Part shown: positions 30,446-47,250 of the stretch, in pieces | Layout of the letters: every line of letters starts with the position of its first letter | How positions within the stretch are numbered: the first letter of the stretch is position 1 | DNA from: Bombus terrestris | Taxonomy: Eukaryota > Arthropoda > Insecta > Hymenoptera > Apidae | Assembly (NCBI RefSeq): GCF_910591885.1 | Contig: NC_063275.1 | Span: forward strand, 9,846,501-9,910,500 | Direction: 5' to 3' | Length of the DNA stretch: 64,000 bases | Translations under genes and position numbers: made by a program | The notes under the pieces: model-generated | The model's database searches: none | Told to the model about the DNA's origin: nothing | What the model saw: the letters and a program-made list of their open reading frames with translations, nothing else

Positions 30446-31657
30446 AGTATATAACATGATACGATATATCGTATTGCTATATAACGTTATACGTTATATC
30501 GCAATAGTATATAACGTTATACGTTATATCGTAATAGTATATAAAATGATACGATATATCCTAATGCTATATAACGTTACACCTTGTATCGTAATAGTGA
30601 ATAACGTTATACGTAATATCGTAACAGTATTTAACGTTATACGTTATATCGTAATAGTATATAACGTTATACGTTATATCCTAATAGTATATAACATGAT
30701 ACGATATATCGTAATGCTATATAAGGTTATACCATGTATCGTAATAGTGTATAACGTTCTACGTTATATCGCAATAGTATATAACGTTATACGCTATATC
30801 GTAACAGTATTTAACTTTATAAGATATAACGTAATACTATATAACGTTATGTGATATAACGTAATACTATATAACATGATACGATATATCTTAATGCTAC
30901 ATAACGTTATACCTTGAATCGCAATAGTATATAACGTTATATGTTATATCGTAATTGTATATAACGTTATACGTTATATCGTAACAGTATTTAACGTTAT
31001 ACGTTATAACGTAATACTATATAACGTTATACGTTATATCGTAATAGTATATAACATGATACGATATATCCTAATGCTATATAACGTTACACCTTATATC
31101 GTAATAGTATATAACGTTATACGTAATATCGTAAGAGTATTTAACGTTATACGTTATATTGTAATAGTATATAACGTTATACGATATAACGTAATACTAT
31201 ATAACGTTATATGATATAACGTAATACTATATAACATGATACGATATATCCTAATGCTACATAACGTTATACCTTGAATCGCAATAGTATATAACGTTAT
31301 ACGTTATATCGTAATACTATATAACGTTATACGTTATATCGTAATAGTATATAACATGATACGATATATCGTATTGCTATATAACGTTATACGTTATATC
31401 GCAATAGTATATAACGTTATACGTTATATCGTAATAGTATATAACATGATACGATATATCCTAATGCTATATAACGTTACACCTTGTATCGTAATAGTAT
31501 ATAACGTTATACGTAATATCGTAACAGTATTTAACGTTATACGTTATATCGCAATAGTATATAACGTTATACGTTATATCGTAACATTATATAACGTTAT
31601 ACGTTATATCGTAATACCATATAACGTTATACGTTATAACGTAATATTATATAACGT

Positions 31658-34600
31658 TATACGATATATCCTAATGCTACATAACGTTATACCTTGAATC
31701 GCAATAGTATATAACGTTATACTTTATATCGTAATTGTATATAACGTTATACGATATAACGTAATACTATATGACATGATGCGATATCTCGTAATGTTAT
31801 ATAACTTTATACGTTGTATAGTAATAGTGTATAACGTTATACGTTACATCGTAACAGTATATAACATGATACGATATATCGTAATGCTATATACCGTTAT
31901 ACGTTCTAGCGCAATAGTATATAACGTTATACGATATAACGTAATACTATATAACATGATGCGATATCTCGTAATGTTATATAACGTTATACGTTGTATA
32001 GTAATAGTGTATAACGTTATACGATATATCGTTATACTATATAACGTTATACGTTATATCGTTATACTATATAACGTTATACGTTATATCGTTATACTAT
32101 ATAACGTTATACGTTATATCGTAACAGTATATAACGTTATAACTTATATCGTAATAGTATATAACGTTATACGTTATAACGAATTACTATATAACATGAT
32201 ACGATATTTCGTAATGCTATATAACGTTATACGTTATATCGCAATAGTATATAACGTTATACGATATAACGTATTACTATATAACGAGATATGATATATC
32301 GTAATCCTATATAACGTTATAACTTATATCGTAATAATATATAACGTTATACGTTATATCGTAATAGTATAAAACGTTACACGTTATATCCTAATACTGT
32401 ATAACGCTATACGACATAACGTAATACTATGTAACATGATACGATATATCGTAATGCTATATAACGTTACACCTTGTATCGTAATAGTATATAACGTTAT
32501 ACGTTATATCGTAACAGTATTTAACGTTATACGTTATATCGTAATACTATATAACGATTTACGTTCTAACGTAATACTATATAACGATATACGTTATAAC
32601 GTAATACTATATAACGTGATACGATATATCCTAATGCTACATAACGTTATACCTTGAATCGCAATAGTATATAACGTTATACTTTATATCGTAATTGTAT
32701 ATAACGTTATACGATATAACGTAATACTATATAACGTTATATGATATAACGTAATACTATATAACATGATACGATATATCCTAATGCTACATAACGTTAT
32801 ACCTTGAATCGCAATAGTATATGACGTTATACGTTATATCGTAATTGTATATAACATTATACGTTATATCGTAACAGTATTTAACGTTATACGTTATATC
32901 GTAATAGTATATATCATGATACGATATATCGTAATGCTATATAACGTTATACGTTATATCGCAATAGTATATAACGTTATACGATATAACGTAATACTAT
33001 ATAACGTTATACGTTATATCGTAATAGTATATAACATGATACGATATATCCTAATGCTATATAACGTTACACCTTATATCGTAATAGTATATAACGTTAT
33101 ACGTAATATCGTAACAGTATTTAACGTTATACGTTATATCGTAATACTATATAACGTTATTCGATATAACGTAATACTATATAACGTTATACGATATAAC
33201 GTAATACTATATAACATGATACGATATATCCTAATGCTATATAACGTTACACCCTGTATCGTAATGGTATATAACGTTATACGCAATATCGTAACAGTAT
33301 TTAACGTTATACGATATATCGTAATTGTATATAACGTTATACGTTATACCGTAACAGTATATAACGTTATACGTTATATCGTAATACCATATAACGTTAT
33401 ACGTTATAACGTAATACTATATAACGTGATGCGATATATCGTAATGCTATATAACGTTATACGTAATATCGTAACAGTATTTAACGTTATACGTTATATC
33501 GTAATACTATATAACGATTTACGTTCTAACGTAATACTATATAACGATATACGTTATAACGTAATACTATATAACGTGATACGATATATCCTAATGCTAT
33601 ATAACGTTACACCTTGTATCGTAATAGTATATAACGTTATACGTTATATCGTAACAGTATTTAACGTTATACGTTATATCGTAATACTATATAACGATTT
33701 ACGTTCTAACGTAATACTATATAACGATATACGTTATAACGTAATATTATATAACGTGATACGATATATCCTAATGCTACATAACGTTATACCTTGAATC
33801 GCAATAGTATATAACGTTATACGTTATATCGTAATTGTATATAACGTTATACGATATAACGTAATACTATATAACATGATGCGATATCTCGTAATGTTAT
33901 ATAACGTTATACGTTGTATAGTAATTGTGTATAACGTTATACGTTGTATCGTAACAGTATATAACATGATACGATATATCGTAATGCTATATACCGTTAT
34001 ACGTTCTAGCGCAATAGTATATAACGTTATACGATATAACGTAATACTATATAACATGATGCGATATCTCGTAATGTTATATAACGTTATACGTTGTATA
34101 GTAATAGTGTAAAACGTTATACGATATATCGTTATACTATATAACGTTATACGTTATATCGTTATACTATATAACGTTATACGTTATATCGTAACAGTAT
34201 ATAACGTTATAACTTATATCGTAATAGTATATAACGTTATACGTTATAACGAATTACTATATAACATGATACGATATTTCCTAATGCTATATAACGTTAT
34301 ACGTTATATCGCAATAGTATATAACGTTATACGATATAACGTATTACTATATAACGAGATATGATATATCGTAATCCTATATAACGTTATAACTTATATC
34401 GTAATAATATATAACGTTATACGTTATATCGTAATAGTATAAAACGTTATACGTTATATCCTAATACTATATAACGCTATACGACATAACGTAATACTAT
34501 GTAACATGATACGATATATCGTAATGCTATATAACGTTATACCATGTATCGTAATAGTGTATAACGTTATACGTTATATCGCAATAGTATATAACGTTAT

Positions 34601-37600
34601 ACGTTATATCGTTATACTATATAACGTTATACGTTATATCGTTATACTATATAACGTTATACGTTATATCGTAACAGTATATAACGTTATAACTTATATC
34701 GTAATAGTATATAACGTTATACGTTATAACGAATTACTATATAACATGATACGATATATCGTAATGCTATATAACGTTACACGTTATATCGCAATAGTAT
34801 ATAACGTTATACGATATAACGTAATACTATATAACATGATACGATACATCCTAATGGTATATAACGTTTCACCTTGTATCGTAATAGTATATAACGTCAT
34901 ACGTAATATCGTAACAGTATTTAATGTTATACGTTATATCGTAATACTATATAACGATTTACGTTCTAACGTAATACTATATAACGTGATACGATATATC
35001 GTAAAGCTATATAACGTTATACCATGTATCGCAATAGTATATAACGTTATACGTTATATCGCAATAGTATATAACGTTATACGTTATATCGTAACAGTAT
35101 TTAACGTTATACGTTATATCGTAATAGTATATAACATGATACGATATATCGTATTGCTATATAACGTTATACGTTATATCGCAATAGTATATAACGTCGT
35201 ACGTAATATCGTAACGGTATTTAACGTTATACGTTATATCGTAATACTATATAACGATTTACGTTCTAACGTAATACTATATAACGTGATACGATATATC
35301 GTAAAGCTATATAACGTTATACCATGTATCGTAGTAGTATATAACGTTATACGTAATATCGCAATAGTATATAACGTTATACGTTATACCGTAACAGTAT
35401 ATAACGTTATACGTTATATCGTAATACCATATAACGTTATACGTTATAACGTAATACTATATAACGTGATACGATATATCCTAATGCTATATAACGTTAC
35501 ACCTTGTATCGTAATAGTATATAACGTTATACGTTATATCGTAACAGTATTTAACGTTATACGTTATATCGTAATACTATATAACGATTTACGTTCTAAC
35601 GTAATACTATATAACGATATACGTTATAGAGTAATACTATATAACGTGATACGATATATCCTAATGCTACATAACGTTATACCTTCAATCATTATAGTAT
35701 ATAACGTTATACTTTATATCGTAATTGTATATAACGTTATACGATATAACGTAATACTATATAACATGATGCGACATCTCGTAATGTTATATAACGTTAT
35801 ACGTTGTATAGTAATAGTGTATAACGTTATACGATATATCGTTATACTATATAACGTTATACGTTATATCGTTATACTATATAACGTTATACGTTATATC
35901 GTAACAGTATATAACGTTATAACTTATATCGTAATACTATATAACGCTACACGACATAACGTAATACTATGTAACATGATACGATACATCGTAATGCTAT
36001 ATAACGTTATACCATGTATCGTAATAGTATATAACGTTATACGTTATATCGCAATAGTATATAACGTTATACGTTATATCGTTATACTATATAACGTTAT
36101 ACGTTATATCGTTATACTATATAACGTTATACGTTATATCGTTATACTATATAACGTTATACGTTATATCGTAACAGAATATAACGTTATAACTTATATC
36201 GTAATAGTATATAACGTTATACGTTATAACGAATTACTATATAACATGATACGATATATCGCAATAGTATATAACGTTATACGTTATATCGTAACAGTAT
36301 TTAACGTTATACGTTATATCGTAACATTATATACCATGATACGATATATCGTAATGCCATATACCGTTATACGTTCTAGCGCAATAGTATATAACGTTAT
36401 ACGATAGAACGTAATACTATATATCATGATGCGATATCTCGTAATGTTATATAACGTTATACGTTGTATAGTAATAGTGTATAACGTTATACGATATATC
36501 GTTATACTATATAACGTTATACGTTATATCGTTATACTATATAACGTTATACGTTATATCGTAACAGTATATAACGTTATAACTTATATCGTAATACTAT
36601 ATAACGCTACACGACATAACGTAATACTATGTAACATGATACGATACATCGTAATGCTATATAACGTTATACCATGTATCGTAATAGTATATAACGTTAT
36701 ACGTTATATCGCAATAGTATATAACGTTATACGTTATATCGTTATACTATATAACGTTATACGTTATATCGTTATACTATATAACGTTATACGTTATATC
36801 GTTATACTATATAACGTTATACGTTATATCGTAACAGAATATAACGTTATAACTTATATCGTAATAGTATATAACGTTATACGTTATAACGAATTACTAT
36901 ATAACATGATACGATATATCGCAATAGTATATAACGTTATACGTTATATCGTAACAGTATTTAACGTTATACGTTATATCGTAATAGTATATAACATGAT
37001 ACGATATATCGTATTGCTATATAACGTTATACGTTATATCGCAATAGTATATAACGTTATACGTTATATCGTAATAGTATATAAAATGATACGATATATC
37101 CTAATGCTATATAACGTTACACCTTGTATCGTAATAGTGAATAACGTTATACGTAATATCGTAACAGTATTTAACGTTATACGTTATATCGTAATAGTAT
37201 ATAACGTTATACGTTATATCCTAATAGTATATAACATGATACGATATATCGTAATGCTATATAAGGTTATACCATGTATCGTAATAGTGTATAACGTTCT
37301 ACGTTATATCGCAATAGTATATAACGTTATACGCTATATCGTAACAGTATTTAACTTTATAAGATATAACGTAATACTATATAACGTTATGTGATATAAC
37401 GTAATACTATATAACATGATACGATATATCTTAATGCTACATAACGTTATACCTTGAATCGCAATAGTATATAACGTTATATGTTATATCGTAATTGTAT
37501 ATAACGTTATACGTTATATCGTAACAGTATTTAACGTTATACGTTATAACGTAATACTATATAACGTTATACGTTATATCGTAATAGTATATAACATGAT

Positions 37601-38197
37601 ACGATATATCCTAATGCTATATAACGTTACACCTTATATCGTAATAGTATATAACGTTATACGTAATATCGTAAGAGTATTTAACGTTATACGTTATATT
37701 GTAATAGTATATAACGTTATACGATATAACGTAATACTATATAACGTTATATGATATAACGTAATACTATATAACATGATACGATATATCCTAATGCTAC
37801 ATAACGTTATACCTTGAATCGCAATAGTATATAACGTTATACGTTATATCGTAATACTATATAACGTTATACGTTATATCGTAATAGTATATAACATGAT
37901 ACGATATATCGTATTGCTATATAACGTTATACGTTATATCGCAATAGTATATAACGTTATACGTTATATCGTAATAGTATATAACATGATACGATATATC
38001 CTAATGCTATATAACGTTACACCTTGTATCGTAATAGTATATAACGTTATACGTAATATCGTAACAGTATTTAACGTTATACGTTATATCGCAATAGTAT
38101 ATAACGTTATACGTTATATCGTAACATTATATAACGTTATACGTTATATCGTAATACCATATAACGTTATACGTTATAACGTAATATTATATAACGT
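31658..38197 (+). repeat. 6,540-bp unit, copy B
   Basis: Direct tandem partner of copy A with about 99.9% identity and the same nested 660-bp duplication (about 35761 and 36421). Similarity to A continues to about 38261 before the next, truncated unit takes over. No gene or non-satellite DNA is present. Confidence 0.92.
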
Positions 38198-41100
38198 GAT
38201 ACGATATATCCTAATGCTACATAACGTTATACCTTGAATCGCAATAGTATATAACGTTATACGTTATATCGTAATTGTATATAACGTTATACGATATAAC
38301 GTAATACTATATAACATGATGCGATATCTCGTAATGTTATATAACGTTATACGTTGTATAGTAATTGTGTATAACGTTATACGTTGTATCGTAACAGTAT
38401 ATAACATGATACGATATATCGTAATGCTATATACCGTTATACGTTCTAGCGCAATAGTATATAACGTTATACGATATAACGTAATACTATATAACATGAT
38501 GCGATATCTCGTAATGTTATATAACGTTATACGTTGTATAGTAATAGTGTAAAACGTTATACGATATATCGTTATACTATATAACGTTATACGTTATATC
38601 GTTATACTATATAACGTTATACGTTATATCGTAACAGTATATAACGTTATAACTTATATCGTAATAGTATATAACGTTATACGTTATAACGAATTACTAT
38701 ATAACATGATACGATATTTCCTAATGCTATATAACGTTATACGTTATATCGCAATAGTATATAACGTTATACGATATAACGTATTACTATATAACGAGAT
38801 ATGATATATCGTAATCCTATATAACGTTATAACTTATATCGTAATAATATATAACGTTATACGTTATATCGTAATAGTATAAAACGTTATACGTTATATC
38901 CTAATACTATATAACGCTATACGACATAACGTAATACTATGTAAGATGATACGATATATCGTAATGCTATATAACGTTATACCATGTATCGTAATAGTAT
39001 ATAACGTTATACGTTATATCGCAATAGTATATAACGTTATACGTTATATCGTTATACTATATAACGTTATACGTTATATCGTTATACTATATAACGTTAT
39101 ACGTTATATCGTAACAGTATATAACGTTATAACTTATATCGTAATAGTATATAACGTTATACGTTATAACGAATTACTATATAACATGATACGATATATC
39201 GTAATGCTATATAACGTTACACGTTATATCGCAATAGTATATAACGTTATACGATATAACGTAATACTATATAACATGATACGATACATCCTAATGGTAT
39301 ATAACGTTTCACCTTGTATCGTAATAGTATATAACGTCATACGTAATATCGTAACAGTATTTAACGTTATACGTTATATCGTAATACTATATAACGATTT
39401 ACGTTCTAACGTAATACTATATAACGTGATACGATATATCGTAAAGCTATATAACGTTATACCATGTATCGCAATAGTATATAACGTTATACGTTATATC
39501 GTAACAGTATTTAACGTTATACGTTATATCGTAATAGTATATAACATGATACGATATATCGTATTGCTATATAACGTTATACGTTATATCGCAATAGTAT
39601 ATAACGTCGTACGTAATATCGTAACGGTATTTAACGTTATACGTTATATCGTAATACTATATAACGATTTACGTTCTAACGTAATACTATATAACGTGAT
39701 ACGATATATCGTAAAGCTATATAACGTTATACCATGTATCGTAGTAGTATATAACGTTATACGTAATATCGCAATAGTATATAACGTTATACGTTATACC
39801 GTAACAGTATATAACGTTATACGTTATATCGTAATACCATATAACGTTATACGTTATAACGTAATACTATATAACGTGATACGATATATCGTAATGCTAT
39901 ATAACGTTACACCTTGTATCGTAATAGTATATAACGTTATACGTTATATCGTAACAGTATTTAACGTTATACGTTATATCGTAATACTATATAACGATTT
40001 ACGTTCTAACGTAATACTATATAACGATATACGTTATAGCGTAATACTATATAACGTGATACGATATATCCTAATGCTACATAACGTTATACCTTCAATC
40101 ATTATAGTATATAACGTTATACTTTATATCGTAATTGTATATAACGTTATACGATATAACGTAATACTATATAACATGATGCGACATCTCGTAATGTTAT
40201 ATAACGTTATACGTTGTATAGTAATAGTGTATAACGTTATACGATATATCGTTATACTATATAACGTTATACGTTATATCGTTATACTATATAACGTTAT
40301 ACGTTATATCGTAACAGTATATAACGTTATAACTTATATCGTAATACTATATAACGCTACACGACATAACGTAATACTATGTAACATGATACGATACATC
40401 GTAATGCTATATAACGTTATACCATGTATCGTAATAGTATATAACGTTATACGTTATATCGTAATAGTATATAACGTTATACGTTATATCGTTATACTAT
40501 ATAACGTTATACGTTATATCGTTATACTATATAACGTTATACGTTATATCGTTATACTATATAACGTTATACGTTATATCGTAACAGAATATAACGTTAT
40601 AACTTATATCGTAATAGTATATAACGTTATACGTTATAACGAATTACTATATAACATGATACGATATATCGCAATAGTATATAACGTTATACGTTATATC
40701 GTAACAGTATTTAACGTTATACGTTATATCGTAACAGTATATACCATGATACGATATATCGTAATGCCATATACCGTTATACGTTCTAGCGCAATAGTAT
40801 ATAACGTTATACGATAGAACGTAATACTATATATCATGATGCGATATCTCGTAATGTTATATAACGTTATACGTTGTATAGTAATAGTGTATAACGTTAT
40901 ACGATATATCGTTATACTATATAACGTTATACGTTATATCGTTATACTATATAACGTTATACGTTATATCGTAACAGTATATAACGTTATAACTTATATC
41001 GTAATACTATATAACGCTACACGACATAACGTAATACTATGTAACATGATACGATACATCGTAATGCTATATAACGTTATACCATGTATCGTAATAGTAT

Positions 41101-42510
41101 ATAACGTTATACGTTATATCGCAATAGTATATAACGTTACACGTTATATCGTTATACTATATAACGTTATACGTTATATCGTTATACTATATAACGTTAT
41201 ACGTTATATCGTTATACTATATAACGTTATACGTTATATCGTAACAGAATATAACGTTATAACTTATATCGTAATAGTATATAACGTTATACGTTATAAC
41301 GAATTACTATATAACATGATACGATATATCGCAATAGTATATAACGTTATACGTTATATCGTAACAGTATTTAACGTTATACGTTATATCGTAATAGTAT
41401 ATAACATGATACGATATATCGTATTGCTATATAACGTTATACGTTATATCGCAATAGTATATAACGTTATACGTTATATCGTAATAGTATATAACATGAT
41501 ACGATATATCCTAATGCTATATAACGTTACACCTTGTATCGTAATAGTGAATAACGTTATACGTAATATCGTAACAGTATTTAACGTTATACGTTATATC
41601 GTAATAGTATATAACGTTATACGTTATATCCTAATAGTATATAACATGATACGATATATCGTATTGCTATATAACGTTATACGTTATATCGCAATAGTAT
41701 ATAACGTTATACGCTATATCGTAACAGTATTTAACTTTATAAGATATAACGTAATACTATATAACGTTATGTGATATAACGTAATACTATATAACATCAT
41801 ACGATATATCTTAATGCTACATAACGTTATACCTTGAATCGCAATAGTATATAACGTTATATGTTATATCGTAATTGTATATAACGTTATACGTTATATC
41901 GTAACAGTATTTGACGTTATACGTTATAACGTAATACTATATAACGTTATACGTTATATCGTAATAGTATATAACATGATACGATATATCCTAATGCTAT
42001 ATAACGTTACACCTTATATCGTAATAGTATATAACGTTATACGTAATATCGTAAGAGTATTTAACGTTATACGTTATATCGTAATAGTATATAACGTTAT
42101 ACGATATAACGTAATACTATATAACGTTATATGATATAACGTAATACTATATAACATGATACGATATATCCTAATGCTACATAACGTTATACCTTGAATC
42201 GCAATAGTATATAACGTTATACGTTATATCGTAATACTATATAACGTTATACGTTATATCGTAATAGTATATAACATGATACGATATATCGTATTGCTAT
42301 ATAACGTTATACGTTATATCGCAATAGTATATAACGTTATACGTTATATCGTAATAGTATATAACATGATACGATATATCCTAATGCTATATAACGTTAC
42401 ACCTTGTATCGTAATAGTATATAACGTTATACGTAATATTGTAACAGTATTTAACGTTATACGTTATATCGCAATAGTATATAACGTTATACGTTATATC
42501 GTAACATTAT
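38169..42510 (+). repeat. Truncated third unit, copy C
   Basis: It matches copy B from 33729 on, so it lacks about the first 2.1 kb of the unit. The offset is 4,440 bp at the start. It falls to 4,410 bp after loss of one GCAATAG monomer near 39480, and to 4,380 bp after a second one-monomer loss near 41660, where a GTATTGC monomer joins directly to CGTTATATCGCAATAG. It diverges from B after 42510. Private variants include GTAAGATGATACG at 38941 and ACATCATACG near 41791. Confidence 0.88.
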
Positions 42511-44231
42511 TTAACGTTATACGTTATATCGTAATAGTATATAACATGATACGATATATCGTATTGCTATATAACGTTATAACTTATATCGTAATAATAT
42601 ATAACGTTATACGTTATATCGTAATAGTATAAAACGTTATACGTTATATCCTAATACTATATAACGCTATACGACATAACGTAATACTATGAAACATGAT
42701 ACGATATATCGTAATGCTATATAACGTTATACCATGTATCGTAATAGTATATAACGTTATACGTTATATCGCAATAGTATATAACGTTATACGTTATATC
42801 GTTATACTATATAACGTTATACGTTATATCGTTATACCATATAACGTTATACGTTATATCGTAACAGTATATAACGTTATACCATGTATCGTAATAGTAT
42901 ATAACGTTATACGTTATAACGAATTACGATATAACATGATACGATATATCGTAATGCTATATAACGTTATACGCTATATCGCAATAGTATATAACGTTAT
43001 ACGATATAAGGTAATACTATATAACATGATACGATACATCCTAATGCTATATAACGTTTCACCTTGTATCGTAATAGTATATAACGTTATACGTTATATC
43101 GTAATAGTATATAACATGATACGATATATCGTAGTGCTATATAACGTTATACCATGTATCGCAATAGTATATAACGTTATACGTTATATCGTAACAGTAT
43201 TTAACGTTATACGTTATATCGTAATAGTATATAACATGATACGATATATCCTAATGCTATATAACGTTACACCTTGTATCGTAATAGTATATATCGTTAT
43301 ACGTAATATCGTAACAGTATTTAACGTTATACGTTATATCGCAATAGTATATAACGTTATACGTTATATCGTAACAGTATTTAACGTTATACGTTATATC
43401 GTAATAGTATATAACATGATACGATATATCGTATTGCTATATAACGTTATACGTTATATCGCAATAGTATATAACGTTATACGTTATATCGTAATAGTAT
43501 ATAACATGATACGATATATACTAATGCTATATAACGTTACACCTTGTATCGTAATAGTATATAACGTTATACGTAATATCGTAACAGTATTTAACGTTAT
43601 ACGTTATATCGTAATACTATATAACGATTTACGTTCTAACGTAATACTATATAACGTGATACGATATATCGTAAAGCTATATAACGTTATACCATGTATC
43701 GTAGTAGTATATAACGTTAAACGTAATATCGCAATAGTATATAACGTTATACGTTATACCGTAACAGTATATAAGGTTATACGTTATATCGCAATACCAT
43801 ATGACGTTATACGTTATAACGTAATACTATATAACGTGATGCGATATATCGTAATGCTATATAACGTTATACGTAATATCGTAACAGTATTTAACGTTAT
43901 ACGTTATATCGTAATTCTATATAACGATTTACGTTCTAACGTAATACTATATAACGATATACGTTATAACGTAATACTATATAACGTGATACGATATATC
44001 CTAATGCTATATAACGTTACACCTTGTATCGTAATAGTATATAACGTTATACGTTATATCGTAACAGTATTTAACGTTATACGTTATATCGTAATACTAT
44101 ATAACGATTTACGTTCTAACGTAATACTATATAACGATATACGTTATAACGTAATACTATATAACGTGATACGATATATCCTAATGCTACATAACGTTAT
44201 ACCTTGAATCGCAATAGTATATAACGTTATA
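42511..44231 (+). repeat. Mixed block, left copy (recurs near 60.6-62.3 kb)
   Basis: From about 41680 to 44231 the variant order matches 59769-62350. The offset is 18,089 bp, becoming 18,119 bp after an extra AACTTATATCG monomer in the right copy (60661-60720). Shared rare forms include ATGAAACATG near 42691, AATTACGATATAACATG near 42926, CGATATAAGG near 43005, TATATCGTTATACG near 43290 and ATAAGGTTATACG near 43771. The two copies are separated by about 15 kb of other units. Confidence 0.88.
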
Positions 44232-46260
44232 CTTTATATCGTAATTGTATATAACGTTATACGATATAACGTAATACTATATAACGTTATATGATATAAC
44301 GTAATACTATATAACATGATACGATATATCCTAATGCTACATAACGTTATACCTTGAATCGCAATAGTATATGACGTTATACGTTATATCGTAATTGTAT
44401 ATAACATTATACGTTATATCGTAACAGTATTTAACGTTATACGTTATATCGTAATAGTATATATCATGATACGATATATCGTAATGCTATATAACGTTAT
44501 ACGTTATATCGCAATAGTATATAACGTTATACGATATAACGTAATACTATATAACGTTATACGTTATATCGTAATAGTATATAACATGATACGATATATC
44601 CTAATGCTATATAACGTTACACCTTATATCGTAATAGTATATAACGTTATACGTAATATCGTAACAGTATTTAACGTTATACGTTGTATCGTAATACTAT
44701 ATAACGTTATTCGATATAACGTAATACTATATAACGTTATACGATATAACGTAATACTATATAACATGATACGATATATCCTAATGCTATATAGCGTTAC
44801 ACCCTGTATCGTAATGGTATATAACGTTATACGCAATATCGTAACAGTATTTAACGTTATACGTTGTATCGTAATAGTATATAACGTTATACGTTATACC
44901 GTAACAGTATATAACGTTATACGTTATATCGTAATACTATATAACGTTATACGTTATAACGTAATACTATATAACGTGATGCGATATATCGTAATGCTAT
45001 ATAACGTTATACGTAATATCGTAACAGTATTTAACGTTATACGTTATATCGTAATACTATATAACGATTTACGTTCTAACGTAATACTATATAACGATAT
45101 ACGTTATAACGTAATACTATATAACATGATACGATATATCGTAATGCTATATAACGTTACACCTTGTATCGTAATAGTATATAACGTTATACGTTATATC
45201 GTAACAGTATTTAACGTTATACGTTACATCGTAATACTATATAACGATTTACGTTCTAACGTAATACTATATAACGATATACGTTATAACGTAATACTAT
45301 ATAACGTGATACGATATATCCTAATGCTACATAACGTTATACCTTGAATCGCAAAAGTATATAACGTTATACTTTATATCGTAATTGTATATAACGTTAT
45401 ACGATATAACGTAATACTATATAACGTTATATGATATAACGTAATACTATATAACATGATACGATATATCCTAATGCTACATAACGTTATACCTTGAATC
45501 GCAATAGTATATGACGTTATACGTTATATCGTAATTGTATATAACATTATACGTTATATCGTAACAGTATTTAACGTTATACGTTATATCGTAATAGTAT
45601 ATATCATGATACGATATATCGTAATGCTATATAACGTTATACGTTATATCGCAATAGTATATAACGTTATACGATATAACGTAATACTATATAACGTTAT
45701 ACGTTATATCGTAATAGTATATAACATGATACGATATATCCTAATGCTATATAACGTTACACCTTATATCGTAATAGTATATAACGTTATACGTAATATC
45801 GTAACAGTATTTAACGTTATACGTTATATCGTAATACTATATAACGTTATTCGATATAACGTAATACTATATAACGTTATACGATATAACGTAATACTAT
45901 ATAACATGATACGATATATCCTAATGCTATATAACGTTACACCCTGTATCGTAATGGTATATAACGTTATACGCAATATCGTAACAGTATTTAACGTTAT
46001 ACGTTGTATCGTAATAGTATATAACGTTATACGTTATACCGTAACAGTATATAACGTTATACGTTATATCGTAATACCATATAACGTTATACGTTATAAC
46101 GTAATACTATATAACGTGATGCGATATATCGTAATGCTATATAACGTTATACGTAATATCGTAACAGTATTTAACGTTATACGTTATATCGTAATACTAT
46201 ATAACGATTTACGTTCTAACGTAATACTATATAACGATATACGTTATAACGTAATACTAT
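43741..46260 (+). repeat. 1,140-bp-offset tandem duplication
   Basis: The order of variants at about 43741-45120 repeats at about 44881-46260, shifted 1,140 bp (38 monomers), so the recurrent 880-bp module appears twice (44466 and 45606). Differences include GTAATTC near 43915 against GTAATAC, ATAGCG with CACCCTG near 44790 against ATAACG, and a GCAAAAG monomer near 45351. The higher number of differences suggests an older or gene-converted duplication compared with the 6,540-bp pair. Confidence 0.82.
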
Positions 46261-47250
46261 ATAACGTGATACGATATATCCTAATGCTACATAACGTTAT
46301 ACCTTGGATCGCAATAGTATATAACGCTATACGTTATATCGTAATTGTATATAACGTTATACGATATAACGTAATACTATATAACATGATGCGATATCTC
46401 GTAATGTTATATAACGTTATACGTTGTATAGTAATTGTGTATAACGTTATACGTTGTATCGTAACAGTATATAACATGATACGATATATCGTAATGCTAT
46501 ATACCGTTATACGTTCTAGCGCAATAGTATATAACGTTATACGATATAACGTAATACTATATAACATGATGCGATATCTCGTAATGTTATATAACGTTAT
46601 ACGTTGTATAGTAATAGTGTAAAACGTTATACGATATATCGTTATACTATATAACGTTATACGTTATATCGTTATACTATATAACGTTATACGTTATATC
46701 GTAACAGTATATAACGTTATAACTTATATCGTAATAGTATATAACGTTATACGTTATAACGAATTACTATATAACATGATACGATATTTCCTAATGCTAT
46801 ATAACGTTATACGTTATATCGCAATAGTATATAACGTTATACGATATAACGTATTACTATATAACGAGATATGATATATCGTAATCCTATATAACGTTAT
46901 AACTTATATCGTAATAATATATAACGTTATACGTTATATCGTAATAGTATAAAACGTTATACGTTATATCCTAATACTATATAACGCTATACGACATAAC
47001 GTAATACTATGTAACATGATACGATATATCGTAATGCTATATAACGTTATACCATGTATCGTAATAGTGTATAACGTTATACGTTATATCGCAATAGTAT
47101 ATAACGTTATACGTTATATCGTTATACTATATAACGTTATACGTTATATCGTTATACTATATAACGTTATACGTTATATCGTAACAGTATATAACGTTAT
47201 AACTTATATCGTAATAGTATTTAACGTTATACGTTATATCGTAATAGTAT

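Larger units (their letters stand above)
25118..31657 (+). repeat. 6,540-bp unit, copy A
   Basis: It is followed directly by a second copy at 31658-38197 (218 monomers each). I noted only about five substitutions between them: ATAAAGTTAT near 25955, A/T at 26761, GTAATAG against GTAATTG near 26788, TAGCG against TAGAG near 29090, and T/G at 31657/38197. The sequence is about 99.9% identical. Internal order: a block with an ATGACATGATGCG monomer, a roughly 880-bp module (26376-27257), a block with CGTTGTATAGTAATTG, a long marker-bearing block, a 660-bp nested duplication, then GTATTGC monomers. Confidence 0.92.
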
